From NCBI GenBank assembly GCA_017640785.1, contig JAEPPZ010000008.1, positions 1-64,000 of the forward strand: a DNA stretch of 64,000 nucleotides, read 5' to 3'. The stretch's first letter is position 1. Each line of letters begins with the position of its first letter. The stretch comes from Balneola sp. (lineage in GTDB: Bacteria; Bacteroidota; Rhodothermia; Balneolales; Balneolaceae). The notes beneath the pieces were generated by a model. The model ran no database searches, was not told the origin of the DNA, and worked only from the letters and a program-made list of their open reading frames with translations. Positions 53,573 through 62,008 of this stretch are shown here, in pieces. The translations under genes and the position numbers were made by a program.

Positions 53573-53605
53573 AAAAACCCGCTCGATAGAATTCAAGCGG
53601 GCTTC
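53573..53605 (-). terminator. Terminator downstream of the S74 gene
   Basis: Stem CCCGCT/AGCGGG with extra pairing around GAATTC; the minus strand continues into TTTTTTGTTTT. It lies about 120 bp past the S74-domain gene. Confidence 0.75.
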
Positions 53606-53721
53606 CCTACAACCTAAACAATTTAACTAAGCTACAACAACTATTTTGGATTTCCAGCAGAGTAAACATCCTTTGGTCGGTCCCTCACCAAACCTTCAGA
53701 TGTTTAATACTGCTGTTAATT

Positions 53722-56061
53722 TTAATCTTCAGTTAAAGAGTAGGGTGTATTTCCATTACCGGAACTCAACAGTTTTTCGATTCGTGATAATCTAATCTCA
53801 AGCTCCTGCTGTTTGTCAACTTTAGCCTGAAGTGTGGCGTTATCATTTTTTAAATCCTGCAGTTCAAGATTCAAAGCTTTTACGGCTTCGATCAGCACGG
53901 CTGTCATTTGTGCATAATTCACGGATTTCATACCATTTTCGTCAGTGCGTACAAACTCGGGGTAGATTTTCTCTACTTCCTGTGCGATCACACCAATTTG
54001 TGGATCTTCGTTAGATACATCTGTCTTCCATGTGTATGAAACTCCCCGCATTTCCATAGTCTTATCAAGAGCATTATCTAAAGTTCTGATGTCTTTTTTC
54101 AATCGTTCATCAGAAGACTGATTCAATGTTCCTGAAATATTGATATTTCCGTTTCCGCCGTCTAATAAGATGGTTTCCTGACTTGTTTGTCCAACAATAT
54201 TGGTCTTCTTCAGACTTACAACTCCCCATTCATCCGTGCCATCTGAAGCTACATGAATCTCTGCATTTGTGAGATACCATCCATCTCCACTTGGAGTACT
54301 TCCGAAAATGTTTAAGAATGCCAGATCATTGTTCTCCCAGGACTGACCTCCGTATTGGAAATTCGGACTTGTATCTCCAAACATCGTTACCTGTGAAGAT
54401 TCACCAGAAGGGTCATTGCCGGCTGGATCATTCGAAATATGGATATTAAATAAAGCTCCCAATCCACTTTCTTGTCTGGCTAGTGAACTCATTTCAAACC
54501 ATGACCTGCCACCCTCTGCAGCATTCTGAATTCCAAACTGGAGCGGTACATAGAAATTTTCGTTCTGATAAATATCCATATAGAAATAACCGCCATTCAT
54601 TCCTGCAGCTCGTTCTCCATTTGCATAGTCTGCACTTGCAACCTGCATGCCTCCTTTGTTAAACCAGTTATATACAAATCCTGTCCCTTCTGAGTCGGTA
54701 TCACCATATTGTAAGGCTCTTCTTGACAGTGTTACAAAATTTCCATCCTGATCAGTGTTACGAAGAAATCCGGGATAAAAAGATGTATTCCGCTGGTACT
54801 CTGCTTCAGGTTGAGTTGAAATAAATAATGAATCCAGAGTTTGTCCGTTTGCACTTCCGCTTCCAACAGAACCAAAAATATTTCCGTTAACGGTAAGATT
54901 TCCATTAATTACTGAGTGACCGTTCAAAATAGCTGCTGTATCTGCATTTACTTCCATACCAATGTTAGAACTTCCACTATGCACATTCAATCTTAATCCA
55001 AGATTAGAAGTGCTTCCATTTGCTTCACCTTCTAACGCTACATTCTGTTCAGGAGAATTAAAAGCTTCTGCACGAACACCAATATTTGGACTGTTTCCGG
55101 TTCCAATGGCTCTGGAGATAACACCAAAATCTATTCTGCTTCCATTTTCTCCTGAAGCTTGGGCCTCAACCCCAACATTTCCATTCAGGTTTCCGCTTGA
55201 ATAGAAACCTCCTGCAATATTATATGAACCGAAATTAAAATCTACTTCTTCACCTAAAGGAACTATTTCACCTGATCCATCACCTCTTGCTATCCCGAAT
55301 GCTCCGAAGTTAAACTTACCGGATCCACCACCTCTGGAATAAGAACCGTAGGAACTTCCCCCTCCATCCGCTTGTGAGTAGCCGTATACACCAATATGTG
55401 AACTCGATCCAACTCCTAAAGCTTCACCATAGGTTCCAACCTGCAAGCCTTCGTTACCGGTTTCAGAATGAGCCTTTCCTTCGACCCCAACATTCGTTCC
55501 GCTGGTTCTTGCTAAACCAATAAAAGCAGAGTTGTTTACACTCCCTTCATCTCCGGAAATTGTAACCTGAAATGCGGTATCACCTTCAGCTACATCCAAG
55601 CTATAATTCGTAATGGTTTCGCCAGTGCCAGTGCCACCCTCAACTGCTTTTTGAGCAACCAATGCATAAGGAACAGATAGTAATCTTGTAGTTCCAAGGT
55701 CCTCATATTCAGTACCTCCGGCAGGATCTATAGCTAGTTTCACAAAATAATTATCATTCCCGAAATCAATCGCTGAAAAATCACTTCCTTCAGATGCAGT
55801 TCCTTCTCCAATTACGATCTGGATCAGTCCCAAAGGATTCGTAGTTACAGTATGTGCTTCTTCATAAACGGGATTCCCATCTTCTGTTCCTTTGATGATA
55901 GAAACTTGTACCCCTAAAGCTTGTTCAGCTAAAATATCTCCTGTTGCTCCTCGAGCAACCGCCTGAAAATTGAAGCCTTGTGGAACCTGTGCGTAAGCAC
56001 TGACTGCTGTCACAAGAACTACTATAAAACTAAATACTATCTTTTGTAGAATTGATTTCAT
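53722..56061 (-). CDS. Secreted protein with tail-fiber chaperone (peptidase S74) domain
   Basis: A 779-residue protein. Signal peptide 1-25 (cleavage after AYAQ), an N-terminal domain starting VPQGFNFQAVARGATGDILAEQ common in this phylum, a long Gly/Ser/Asn-rich repetitive middle with repeated (V/A/S)GxG.. turns that looks like a trimeric beta-structure, then the S74 intramolecular chaperone (SDERLKKDIRTLDNAL, YTWK, IGVIAQEVEKIYPEFV) and a C-terminal coiled coil. S74 domains trimerise fibers and usually self-cleave at a Ser before the SDERLK motif. It is likely a surface fiber or adhesin, partnered with the next gene. Confidence 0.87.
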   Translation of the reverse strand: MKSILQKIVFSFIVVLVTAVSAYAQVPQGFNFQAVARGATGDILAEQALGVQVSIIKGTEDGNPVYEEAHTVTTNPLGLIQIVIGEGTASEGSDFSAIDFGNDNYFVKLAIDPAGGTEYEDLGTTRLLSVPYALVAQKAVEGGTGTGETITNYSLDVAEGDTAFQVTISGDEGSVNNSAFIGLARTSGTNVGVEGKAHSETGNEGLQVGTYGEALGVGSSSHIGVYGYSQADGGGSSYGSYSRGGGSGKFNFGAFGIARGDGSGEIVPLGEEVDFNFGSYNIAGGFYSSGNLNGNVGVEAQASGENGSRIDFGVISRAIGTGNSPNIGVRAEAFNSPEQNVALEGEANGSTSNLGLRLNVHSGSSNIGMEVNADTAAILNGHSVINGNLTVNGNIFGSVGSGSANGQTLDSLFISTQPEAEYQRNTSFYPGFLRNTDQDGNFVTLSRRALQYGDTDSEGTGFVYNWFNKGGMQVASADYANGERAAGMNGGYFYMDIYQNENFYVPLQFGIQNAAEGGRSWFEMSSLARQESGLGALFNIHISNDPAGNDPSGESSQVTMFGDTSPNFQYGGQSWENNDLAFLNIFGSTPSGDGWYLTNAEIHVASDGTDEWGVVSLKKTNIVGQTSQETILLDGGNGNINISGTLNQSSDERLKKDIRTLDNALDKTMEMRGVSYTWKTDVSNEDPQIGVIAQEVEKIYPEFVRTDENGMKSVNYAQMTAVLIEAVKALNLELQDLKNDNATLQAKVDKQQELEIRLSRIEKLLSSGNGNTPYSLTED

Positions 56062-56071
56062 GACTTTTTAT

Positions 56072-56581
56072 TTATTTGATTAATAACATTCTTTGTGATT
56101 TGAGCACTCTTCCACCAACACGAAGTGTATAGAAATACACTCCGCTCGAAAGGTTAGCGGCTTGAAACTGTACGGAATGATTACCCGCTGTTTTTCTTTG
56201 ATTCACCAATGATGCAACCCTCTTTCCCAGAATATTGAATACATCTATTGAGACATCTGAGGCTTTTGGTAAAGCATAATTTATAGTTGTAGAAGGGTTA
56301 AAAGGATTTGGATAATTCTGACTTAAGCCAAACTCTTTAGGTAAGTCTCCCGGTTCATCAATAGAAGTTGGGATAACAGGAAGATCCGGAATAGAAACCA
56401 CGATCAGGCTCATTGACTCATTCCCAAACTCGCCAACAATTGTTTCTCCGGCTGAAAAAACCAGAGATACGTTATTATTAGATACAAATCCTGAAGCCGG
56501 CAAGATCCCACTTTGAGAAAATACACTTATTGGCATTAATACGATTAAGCAAACTATATAAAAACAAAACTTATAATTCAT
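56072..56581 (-). CDS. Small T9SS type A sorting-tail protein
   Basis: A 169-residue protein: signal peptide (MNYKFCFYIVCLIVLMPISV, cleavage near FSQ), a short segment of about 60 residues (SGILPASGF..VSLVFSAGETIVGEFG) and a complete type A sorting domain (LSQNYPNPFNPSTTINYALP, GNHSVQFQAANLSSGVYFYTLRVG, LKSQRMLLIK). The type IX system would move it across the outer membrane. The start is the ATG at 56581; 56620 is an in-frame alternative. It precedes the S74 gene by 10 bp, so the two are co-expressed. Confidence 0.86.
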   Translation of the reverse strand: MNYKFCFYIVCLIVLMPISVFSQSGILPASGFVSNNNVSLVFSAGETIVGEFGNESMSLIVVSIPDLPVIPTSIDEPGDLPKEFGLSQNYPNPFNPSTTINYALPKASDVSIDVFNILGKRVASLVNQRKTAGNHSVQFQAANLSSGVYFYTLRVGGRVLKSQRMLLIK

Positions 56582-56678
56582 AATGTTCAATTTGGTTATC
56601 GCTAACGTACTCGAATGCATCTATTTTTTCACTACCCATTTGGGTGGTATTTAGGTATATGAATTGTTTATCTTCACA

Positions 56679-57398
56679 ATGAAAACTCATCATCTATTTA
56701 TGCGATTATTAAAACATGTGCTTCTGTGTGTAGTTACACTCATGTTTCTTATCTCTTGTGGTGCAACTCGGCGCGCATCAAATACAGGAGATGCAAATAG
56801 TACTATAACTACATCTACATCCTCTTTACCCACTAAAAAAGGCCGGTTAATTGAAACAGGAGTCGCAAGTTGGTACGGACCCAATTTTAATGGTCGTTTA
56901 ACAGCTAATGGAGAAACTTTCGATATGAATGGAATCTCTGCTGCCCATCGCACACTTCCGTTCAATTCAGAAGTTATTGTAGTAAATGAGGACAATGGAA
57001 AATCAATCCGTGTAAGAATTAATGATCGGGGTCCTTTTGCTAAAGACAGGATCATTGACTTATCAAAAGGAGCTGCTCAAGCCGTTGATATGATAGGTCC
57101 CGGAACCGCCAATGTTAAACTTTATCTTGTTAAAGGCGATCTCAAGAACTCAAGAGTCACTGATCTTAAAGTTCCTACCTACACTGTTCAGCTAGGCTCA
57201 TATAATGATCTTGCTCCTGCCCAAACTCAATCAAAAAAAATTAAAGGCAGCAGAGTTGAAACCCTGAACCTGAATTCAGGAACAGTGTACAGAATCTATT
57301 ACGGACTTTATAAAGATAGAAGCAAAGCTGAAAAAGATATGCGGAGCCTTAAAAGAAAAGGATTTAACGGTTTTGTAAAACAAATCGAAAACGATTGA
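56679..57398 (+). CDS. rlpA: RlpA family septal ring lytic transglycosylase lipoprotein
   Basis: A 239-residue lipoprotein with lipobox LISC after a hydrophobic stretch, a double-psi beta-barrel domain (GVASWYGPNFNGRLTANGETFD, AAHRTLPFNSEV, RINDRGPFAKDRIIDLSKGAA) and a C-terminal SPOR domain (YTVQLGSYNDLAPAQ..YGLYKDRSKAEKDM). RlpA cleaves naked glycan strands at the septum; the SPOR domain brings it there. The key DPBB residues (E of GE, H of AHR, D of INDRGP) are present. I took the ATG at 56679 rather than 56664. Confidence 0.93.
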   Translation: MKTHHLFMRLLKHVLLCVVTLMFLISCGATRRASNTGDANSTITTSTSSLPTKKGRLIETGVASWYGPNFNGRLTANGETFDMNGISAAHRTLPFNSEVIVVNEDNGKSIRVRINDRGPFAKDRIIDLSKGAAQAVDMIGPGTANVKLYLVKGDLKNSRVTDLKVPTYTVQLGSYNDLAPAQTQSKKIKGSRVETLNLNSGTVYRIYYGLYKDRSKAEKDMRSLKRKGFNGFVKQIEND

Positions 57399-57460
57399 TC
57401 AATCCGGGATTGATTCCTTGTATTTTTCGGTTTAGCGATTGAACCGAATTAAAATTCAGC

Positions 57461-58939
57461 ATGAAAAAAAAGATCATTGTTATTGGAAGTGGTTTCGGAG
57501 GATTAGGAGCGGCTTCTCGTTTGCTATCTGCCGGACATGATGTTACCGTTTTAGAAAAGAGAGATAAACTTGGTGGACGTGCATATGTTTATGAGAAAAA
57601 CGGATTTAAATTTGATGGAGGTCCTACTGTAATTACTGCTCCATTTATGTTTGATGATATCTGGGAAGCCGCAGGTAAAAAAAGATCTGATTATGTAGAA
57701 TTTGTACCCTGTGATCCTTTTTACAGAATATTCGACCATAATGGTGAAAAATTTGATTACAACAATGATCATGAATTCACGATCAAAGAAATTGAGAAAA
57801 GGAATCCGGGCGATGTAGCCGGTTACGAGAAGTTCTTAAAAACTACTAAAGCCATCTTTCAAAAAGGATTTGTGGAGCTTGCAGATCAGCCATTTTTGAA
57901 GTTTATGGATATGATGAAAGTTGCTCCTGATCTCATCAAGCTACAATCCTATAAAACCGTTTATAAATATGTTTCTAAGTTTATAAAGGATGATTTTTTA
58001 CGTCAATGCTTTTCATTTCATCCATTATTAGTAGGAGGTAATCCTTTTGATACTACTTCCATTTATGCAATGATCCATTACCTGGAAAGAGAATGGGGCG
58101 TTCATTATGCAATGGGAGGAACAGGAGCTATTGTAAACGCTTTTGAAAAGTTGATTACCGAACAAGGCGGTAAATTCCATCTGCAAACAGAGGTAGATGA
58201 GATTCTGGTAAAGAATGGTAAAGCAACAGGAGTTCGTTTAAAAGACGGCGAGATCTTGGAAGCGGATGTTGTTGTTGCAAATTCCGATGTTGGATTCACT
58301 TATAAAAATATGATCGACTCCAAGCACAGAAAAAAATATACAGATAAAAAGATCGATCGTACCAAATACAGTATGTCTCTTTTCGTGATCTATTTTGGAA
58401 CTAAGAAACGATATTTGGATTCAGGGTTAGCTCACCACAATATCATTCTTGGTAAGCGCTATAAAGGTTTACTGGATGATATTTTCCATAAGAAACACGT
58501 AGCCGATGATTTCTCTTTGTATCTGCACATGCCAACAATAACAGATTCAAGTATTGCGCCCGAAGGACACGAAGGGTTTTATGTGCTTTCTCCTGTCCCT
58601 CACTTGGACAGCGGAACCGACTGGAATGAGTTTGCTCCGAAATATCGTGATGCTATTATGAACTTCCTTGAAGAAAACTATTTACCCGATCTCCAGGAAA
58701 ATCTGGTTGCAGAGCACTATATAGATCCAATCCATTTCAGAGATGTTTTAAACAGCCACAAGGGTTCAGCATTTTCTGTGGAACCGATTTTGACACAGTC
58801 AGCATGGTTTCGTCCTCATAATAAATCAGAAGATGTGGATGATCTGTATTTCGTTGGAGCCGGAACTCATCCCGGAGCAGGTTTGCCGGGCGTTCTTTCA
58901 TCCAGTATTATTGCTCAGGACTTGATTGGGAAAGCGTGA
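57461..58939 (+). CDS. Phytoene desaturase family oxidoreductase (CrtI-like)
   Basis: A 492-residue flavoprotein of the CrtI family: FAD loop [10 protein letters not shown] (9-18), [25 protein letters not shown], and the C-terminal FAD motif [30 protein letters not shown]. This matches phytoene/zeta-carotene desaturases or closely related carotenoid oxidoreductases (CrtN/CrtP/CrtO). No crtB, crtY or crtE is in the window, so the substrate is uncertain. It is followed by two photolyase-family genes, suggesting a light-protection locus. Confidence 0.9.
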   Translation: MKKKIIVIGSGFGGLGAASRLLSAGHDVTVLEKRDKLGGRAYVYEKNGFKFDGGPTVITAPFMFDDIWEAAGKKRSDYVEFVPCDPFYRIFDHNGEKFDYNNDHEFTIKEIEKRNPGDVAGYEKFLKTTKAIFQKGFVELADQPFLKFMDMMKVAPDLIKLQSYKTVYKYVSKFIKDDFLRQCFSFHPLLVGGNPFDTTSIYAMIHYLEREWGVHYAMGGTGAIVNAFEKLITEQGGKFHLQTEVDEILVKNGKATGVRLKDGEILEADVVVANSDVGFTYKNMIDSKHRKKYTDKKIDRTKYSMSLFVIYFGTKKRYLDSGLAHHNIILGKRYKGLLDDIFHKKHVADDFSLYLHMPTITDSSIAPEGHEGFYVLSPVPHLDSGTDWNEFAPKYRDAIMNFLEENYLPDLQENLVAEHYIDPIHFRDVLNSHKGSAFSVEPILTQSAWFRPHNKSEDVDDLYFVGAGTHPGAGLPGVLSSSIIAQDLIGKA

Positions 58940-59011
58940 TGAGTAATAGTCAGATAAAATCCTGGTTCTGAATTTCTGAAATTATTTCTCTATCCCCGCT
59001 GTTAAATCACC

Positions 59012-60127
59012 ATGTTTACAAATAAGTACAGTGAGATTTTAGAGCAAGTTGATCAGGTTGATCCGATCAATTACGGCAGAACACGTAATTTTATAGATGG
59101 AGATGTAAGTAAGCTTTCCCCTTACATCTCTCGCGGAGTTATTTCCACCAAGCAAGTGATGAAGCGAACGCTGGATCGTGGTTTTGAGCCCGATGAAATA
59201 AAAAAGTGGTTGCAGGAATTAGCATGGCGTGACTATTGGCAGTTAGTTTGGATTGAAAAAGGTAAAGAAATCGATTCTGATCTTCGTCGACCGCAACCTG
59301 ATGTAGAAAATCATCAAATGCCAAAAGTAATTGTAGAAGCAAATACCGGAATCAAAGCGATAGATGATGCTATCGAAAAATTTTATAAAACCGGGTATCT
59401 GCATAATCACGTACGCATGTACATTGCTGCCATTTGTTGCAATATGGGAAAAAGTCATTGGAAGGTACCGGCTCAATGGATGTACTATCATTTGAAAGAC
59501 GGCGACTGGGCAAGTAACGCACTTAGCTGGCAATGGGTTGCAGGATCGAACAGCAATAAAAAGTATGTCGCAAATCAGGACAACATCAATAAATATTGTC
59601 ATACCGATCAATGCGGGACTTTCTTAGATGTGCCTTATGAAGCATTTGATGATTTTGATACTCCCGAAACGCTTAAGAATTTAGTCCTTCCTAAGTTAAA
59701 AACACCACTTCCAAAGTCCGAAGAGATCGAAATCGATTCGGAAAAACCCACATTGATCTACAATTCCTATAATATGGATCCTAAGTGGAGAGAAGATCAG
59801 AAAGCTAATCGCATTTTACTACTGGAACCTTCCGTGTTTGAAAAGTATCCGGTGTCTGAAAGTTCTATTCAATTTGTAACTGATCTTGGAGAAAATATTC
59901 CAAATCTTCAGATTTACGTTGGTGAATTTGATGAGTTAAAAAATCAGTTTTCTCTATCTGATTCAGATATTTATTTCAAAGAACATCCTTTGAATAATTA
60001 TTCCGGAAATGAAGAAGCGAGGGATTGGATGTTTTTAGTAAAAGGATACTATCCATCTTTTTTCAAGTTCTGGAATAAAGCGAAGAAAGAGCTCAAGCGG
60101 CCAAAAGATCTATTCGATGGCGCATAA
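59012..60127 (+). CDS. Photolyase/cryptochrome FAD-domain protein with unusual domain order
   Basis: A 371-residue protein whose N-terminal part is the photolyase FAD-binding helical domain: [42 protein letters not shown] and [21 protein letters not shown]. The normal N-terminal antenna-type alpha/beta domain is absent; instead a segment of about 125 residues follows the FAD domain (about 245-371, [35 protein letters not shown]) that looks like that fold. Activity (CPD, 6-4 or cryptochrome) is not predictable. It overlaps the DUF2256 gene by 11 bp. Confidence 0.82.
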   Translation: MFTNKYSEILEQVDQVDPINYGRTRNFIDGDVSKLSPYISRGVISTKQVMKRTLDRGFEPDEIKKWLQELAWRDYWQLVWIEKGKEIDSDLRRPQPDVENHQMPKVIVEANTGIKAIDDAIEKFYKTGYLHNHVRMYIAAICCNMGKSHWKVPAQWMYYHLKDGDWASNALSWQWVAGSNSNKKYVANQDNINKYCHTDQCGTFLDVPYEAFDDFDTPETLKNLVLPKLKTPLPKSEEIEIDSEKPTLIYNSYNMDPKWREDQKANRILLLEPSVFEKYPVSESSIQFVTDLGENIPNLQIYVGEFDELKNQFSLSDSDIYFKEHPLNNYSGNEEARDWMFLVKGYYPSFFKFWNKAKKELKRPKDLFDGA

Positions 60128-60254
60128 AAAAGAACATCTCCCTCAAAAGATTTGCCATACATGTGGGCTGTCATTCACCTGGAGCAAGAAATGGGAAAAG
60201 AACTGGGACAGTGTGAAATATTGCAGTGATAGGTGTAGGAAGAATAAGGATTGA
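60117..60254 (+). CDS. DUF2256 small zinc-finger protein
   Basis: A 45-residue protein, [20 protein letters not shown] onward, with CxxC at 13-16 and YCSDRC (C36, C40) later; [20 protein letters not shown] is the DUF2256 signature. It probably binds one zinc ion. The ATG at 60117 overlaps the photolyase-like gene, so it is translationally coupled. Members commonly neighbour photolyase or cryptochrome genes; the function is unknown. Confidence 0.9.
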   Translation: MAHKKEHLPQKICHTCGLSFTWSKKWEKNWDSVKYCSDRCRKNKD

Positions 60255-60387
60255 GTCTTATCGACCCCCACCTTTGTTTCCTCCCCCGAGGGAGGAATAC
60301 CCGTTGTTCAAAATATGAATTTGTATCAAGTTTTCTAACTTTCCTAAGAAGAGGATAGAGACCCATTTAGATGAAAAAATAAAACCC

Positions 60388-61866
60388 ATGAAAGCAGTAA
60401 ACCTAACATTTCCTCATCAACTGTTTGAAGAGAGTCCACTTTTGGATAACGATTTCCCAATTTACTTGATAGAGGAAGAACTCTTCTTCAATCAGTATAA
60501 ATTCCATAAACAGAAGATTGCTTTTCATCGGGCGACCATGAAGTTTTATGAGTCCTGGCTGGAAGATCAGGATAAAGATGTTGAATACATCGAAGCGAAT
60601 GATGATAAATCAGATATTCGGAAGTTGATTGCCCATCTTGCAGATGAAGGAATTAAAAAGATCTGTTTCTTAAATCCTACAGATAATTGGTTGGAAAAAA
60701 GGATTGCTGATTCTGCTGAGAAATACGATCTAGAAATTGAAGAGTTTGAGAATCAGCTTTTTCTGAATACAAGAGATGATCTTAAGGATTGGTTCGGTAC
60801 CAAGGAGAAGAAATTCTTCCAAACTTCATTTTATAAAGACGAACGAAAAAAACGTGGCATTCTGATCGAAGGCGATGATAATCCGGTAGGTGGTGATTGG
60901 ACTTATGACAAAGAAAACCGAAAAAAATATCCTAAGAAGAAAACTCCACCTAATATTGAATTCCCGGAAGAAACGGATTTCTATAAAAAAGCTCGTGAAT
61001 ATGTAGAAGAGAACTTTGCTAATAATTACGGTGAATTGGTAGAAATACAACTTTATCCAACAGATTTTGAAAGTTCCCGAAAGTGGTTGCAACAGTTTTT
61101 TGAGCAACGGTTCGATGAATTTGGACCTTATGAGGACGCCATAGTTTCAGATAAAAGAATACTGAATCACAGCGTACTTACACCGATGCTGAATGTTGGA
61201 TTGCTAACTCCTCAGTTTGTTGTTGATGGAGCTTTGAAATATGCCCAAGAAAACGATATTCCTATTAACTCACTGGAAGGATTTGTTCGTCAGATTATTG
61301 GCTGGCGCGAATTTATGCGTGGATTGTATGAAAAGAAAGGAACCCAGGAGCGCACTGAAAACTTTTGGGGATTTGATCGGAAAATTCCCGATTCATTTTA
61401 TGACGGCACAACCGGAATTGAACCCGTTGATGATGCAATCAAAAAGGTTCTTAAATCCGGATACAATCATCACATTGAACGGCTGATGATCCTTGGTAAT
61501 TTTATGCTGCTCTGTGAATTTGATCCGGACGAAGTCTATCAATGGTTTATGGAAATGTATATTGATGCTTACGATTGGGTAATGGTTCCAAATGTTTATG
61601 GAATGAGTCAATTTGCGGATGGAGGACTAATGGCAACCAAACCGTACATCAGCAGCAGTAATTACATCAAGAAAATGAGTGATTACGGAAAAGCAGACTG
61701 GAATGAAACCTGGGATGCATTATTCTGGAGATTCATGCATGTACATCGTGATTTCTTTGAAGGAAATCCGAGATTGAATATGCTGCTCAGTAATTTGGAC
61801 AAGATGGATGAAGAGACTTTACAGGGTCGCTTGGATACAGCGGAAGAGTTTTTGGAGAAGCTGTGA
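60388..61866 (+). CDS. Cryptochrome/photolyase family protein of the FeS-BCP (PhrB) type, without Fe-S ligands
   Basis: A 492-residue homologue of bacterial (6-4) photolyases of the PhrB/CryB group: N-terminal antenna domain, then FAD domain with LNHSVLTPMLNVGLL, FVRQIIGWREFMRG, NHHIERLMILGNFMLL and PNVYGMSQFADGGLMATKPY. PhrB binds a [4Fe-4S] cluster with four cysteines. Here the first position is P346, the second G434, and the loop carrying the third and fourth is deleted (SDYGKADWNETWDALFW, where PhrB-like proteins have SDYC..C plus about 10 residues and ACPF). It is thus a cluster-less member. The gap from the DUF2256 gene is 133 bp. Confidence 0.86.
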   Translation: MKAVNLTFPHQLFEESPLLDNDFPIYLIEEELFFNQYKFHKQKIAFHRATMKFYESWLEDQDKDVEYIEANDDKSDIRKLIAHLADEGIKKICFLNPTDNWLEKRIADSAEKYDLEIEEFENQLFLNTRDDLKDWFGTKEKKFFQTSFYKDERKKRGILIEGDDNPVGGDWTYDKENRKKYPKKKTPPNIEFPEETDFYKKAREYVEENFANNYGELVEIQLYPTDFESSRKWLQQFFEQRFDEFGPYEDAIVSDKRILNHSVLTPMLNVGLLTPQFVVDGALKYAQENDIPINSLEGFVRQIIGWREFMRGLYEKKGTQERTENFWGFDRKIPDSFYDGTTGIEPVDDAIKKVLKSGYNHHIERLMILGNFMLLCEFDPDEVYQWFMEMYIDAYDWVMVPNVYGMSQFADGGLMATKPYISSSNYIKKMSDYGKADWNETWDALFWRFMHVHRDFFEGNPRLNMLLSNLDKMDEETLQGRLDTAEEFLEKL

Positions 61867-61892
61867 ATGTAACTGGATATTAGTTATTGGTT

Positions 61893-61925
61893 ATTAGTAC
61901 TCCTCCCAATAACTAATAACCTTTA
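61893..61925 (+). terminator. Possible terminator after the PhrB-type gene
   Basis: AT-rich hairpin GGTTATTAGT/ACTAATAACC followed by TTT, about 30 bp after the stop. The weak stem makes this a tentative call. Confidence 0.5.
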
Positions 61926-62008
61926 ACTAACCTTCCTTCATAATCCATCGGGAAAACCGTATATTTAAGTCTCTAAAAATTTGAATTTCAAAACGGAAAG
62001 CAGAAACC

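Noticed and set aside
53722-56061. Prophage tail-fiber gene, hence prophage
   Set aside because: The S74 domain is phage-like, but the protein has a signal peptide, sits next to a T9SS-tail gene, and no other phage gene is near.
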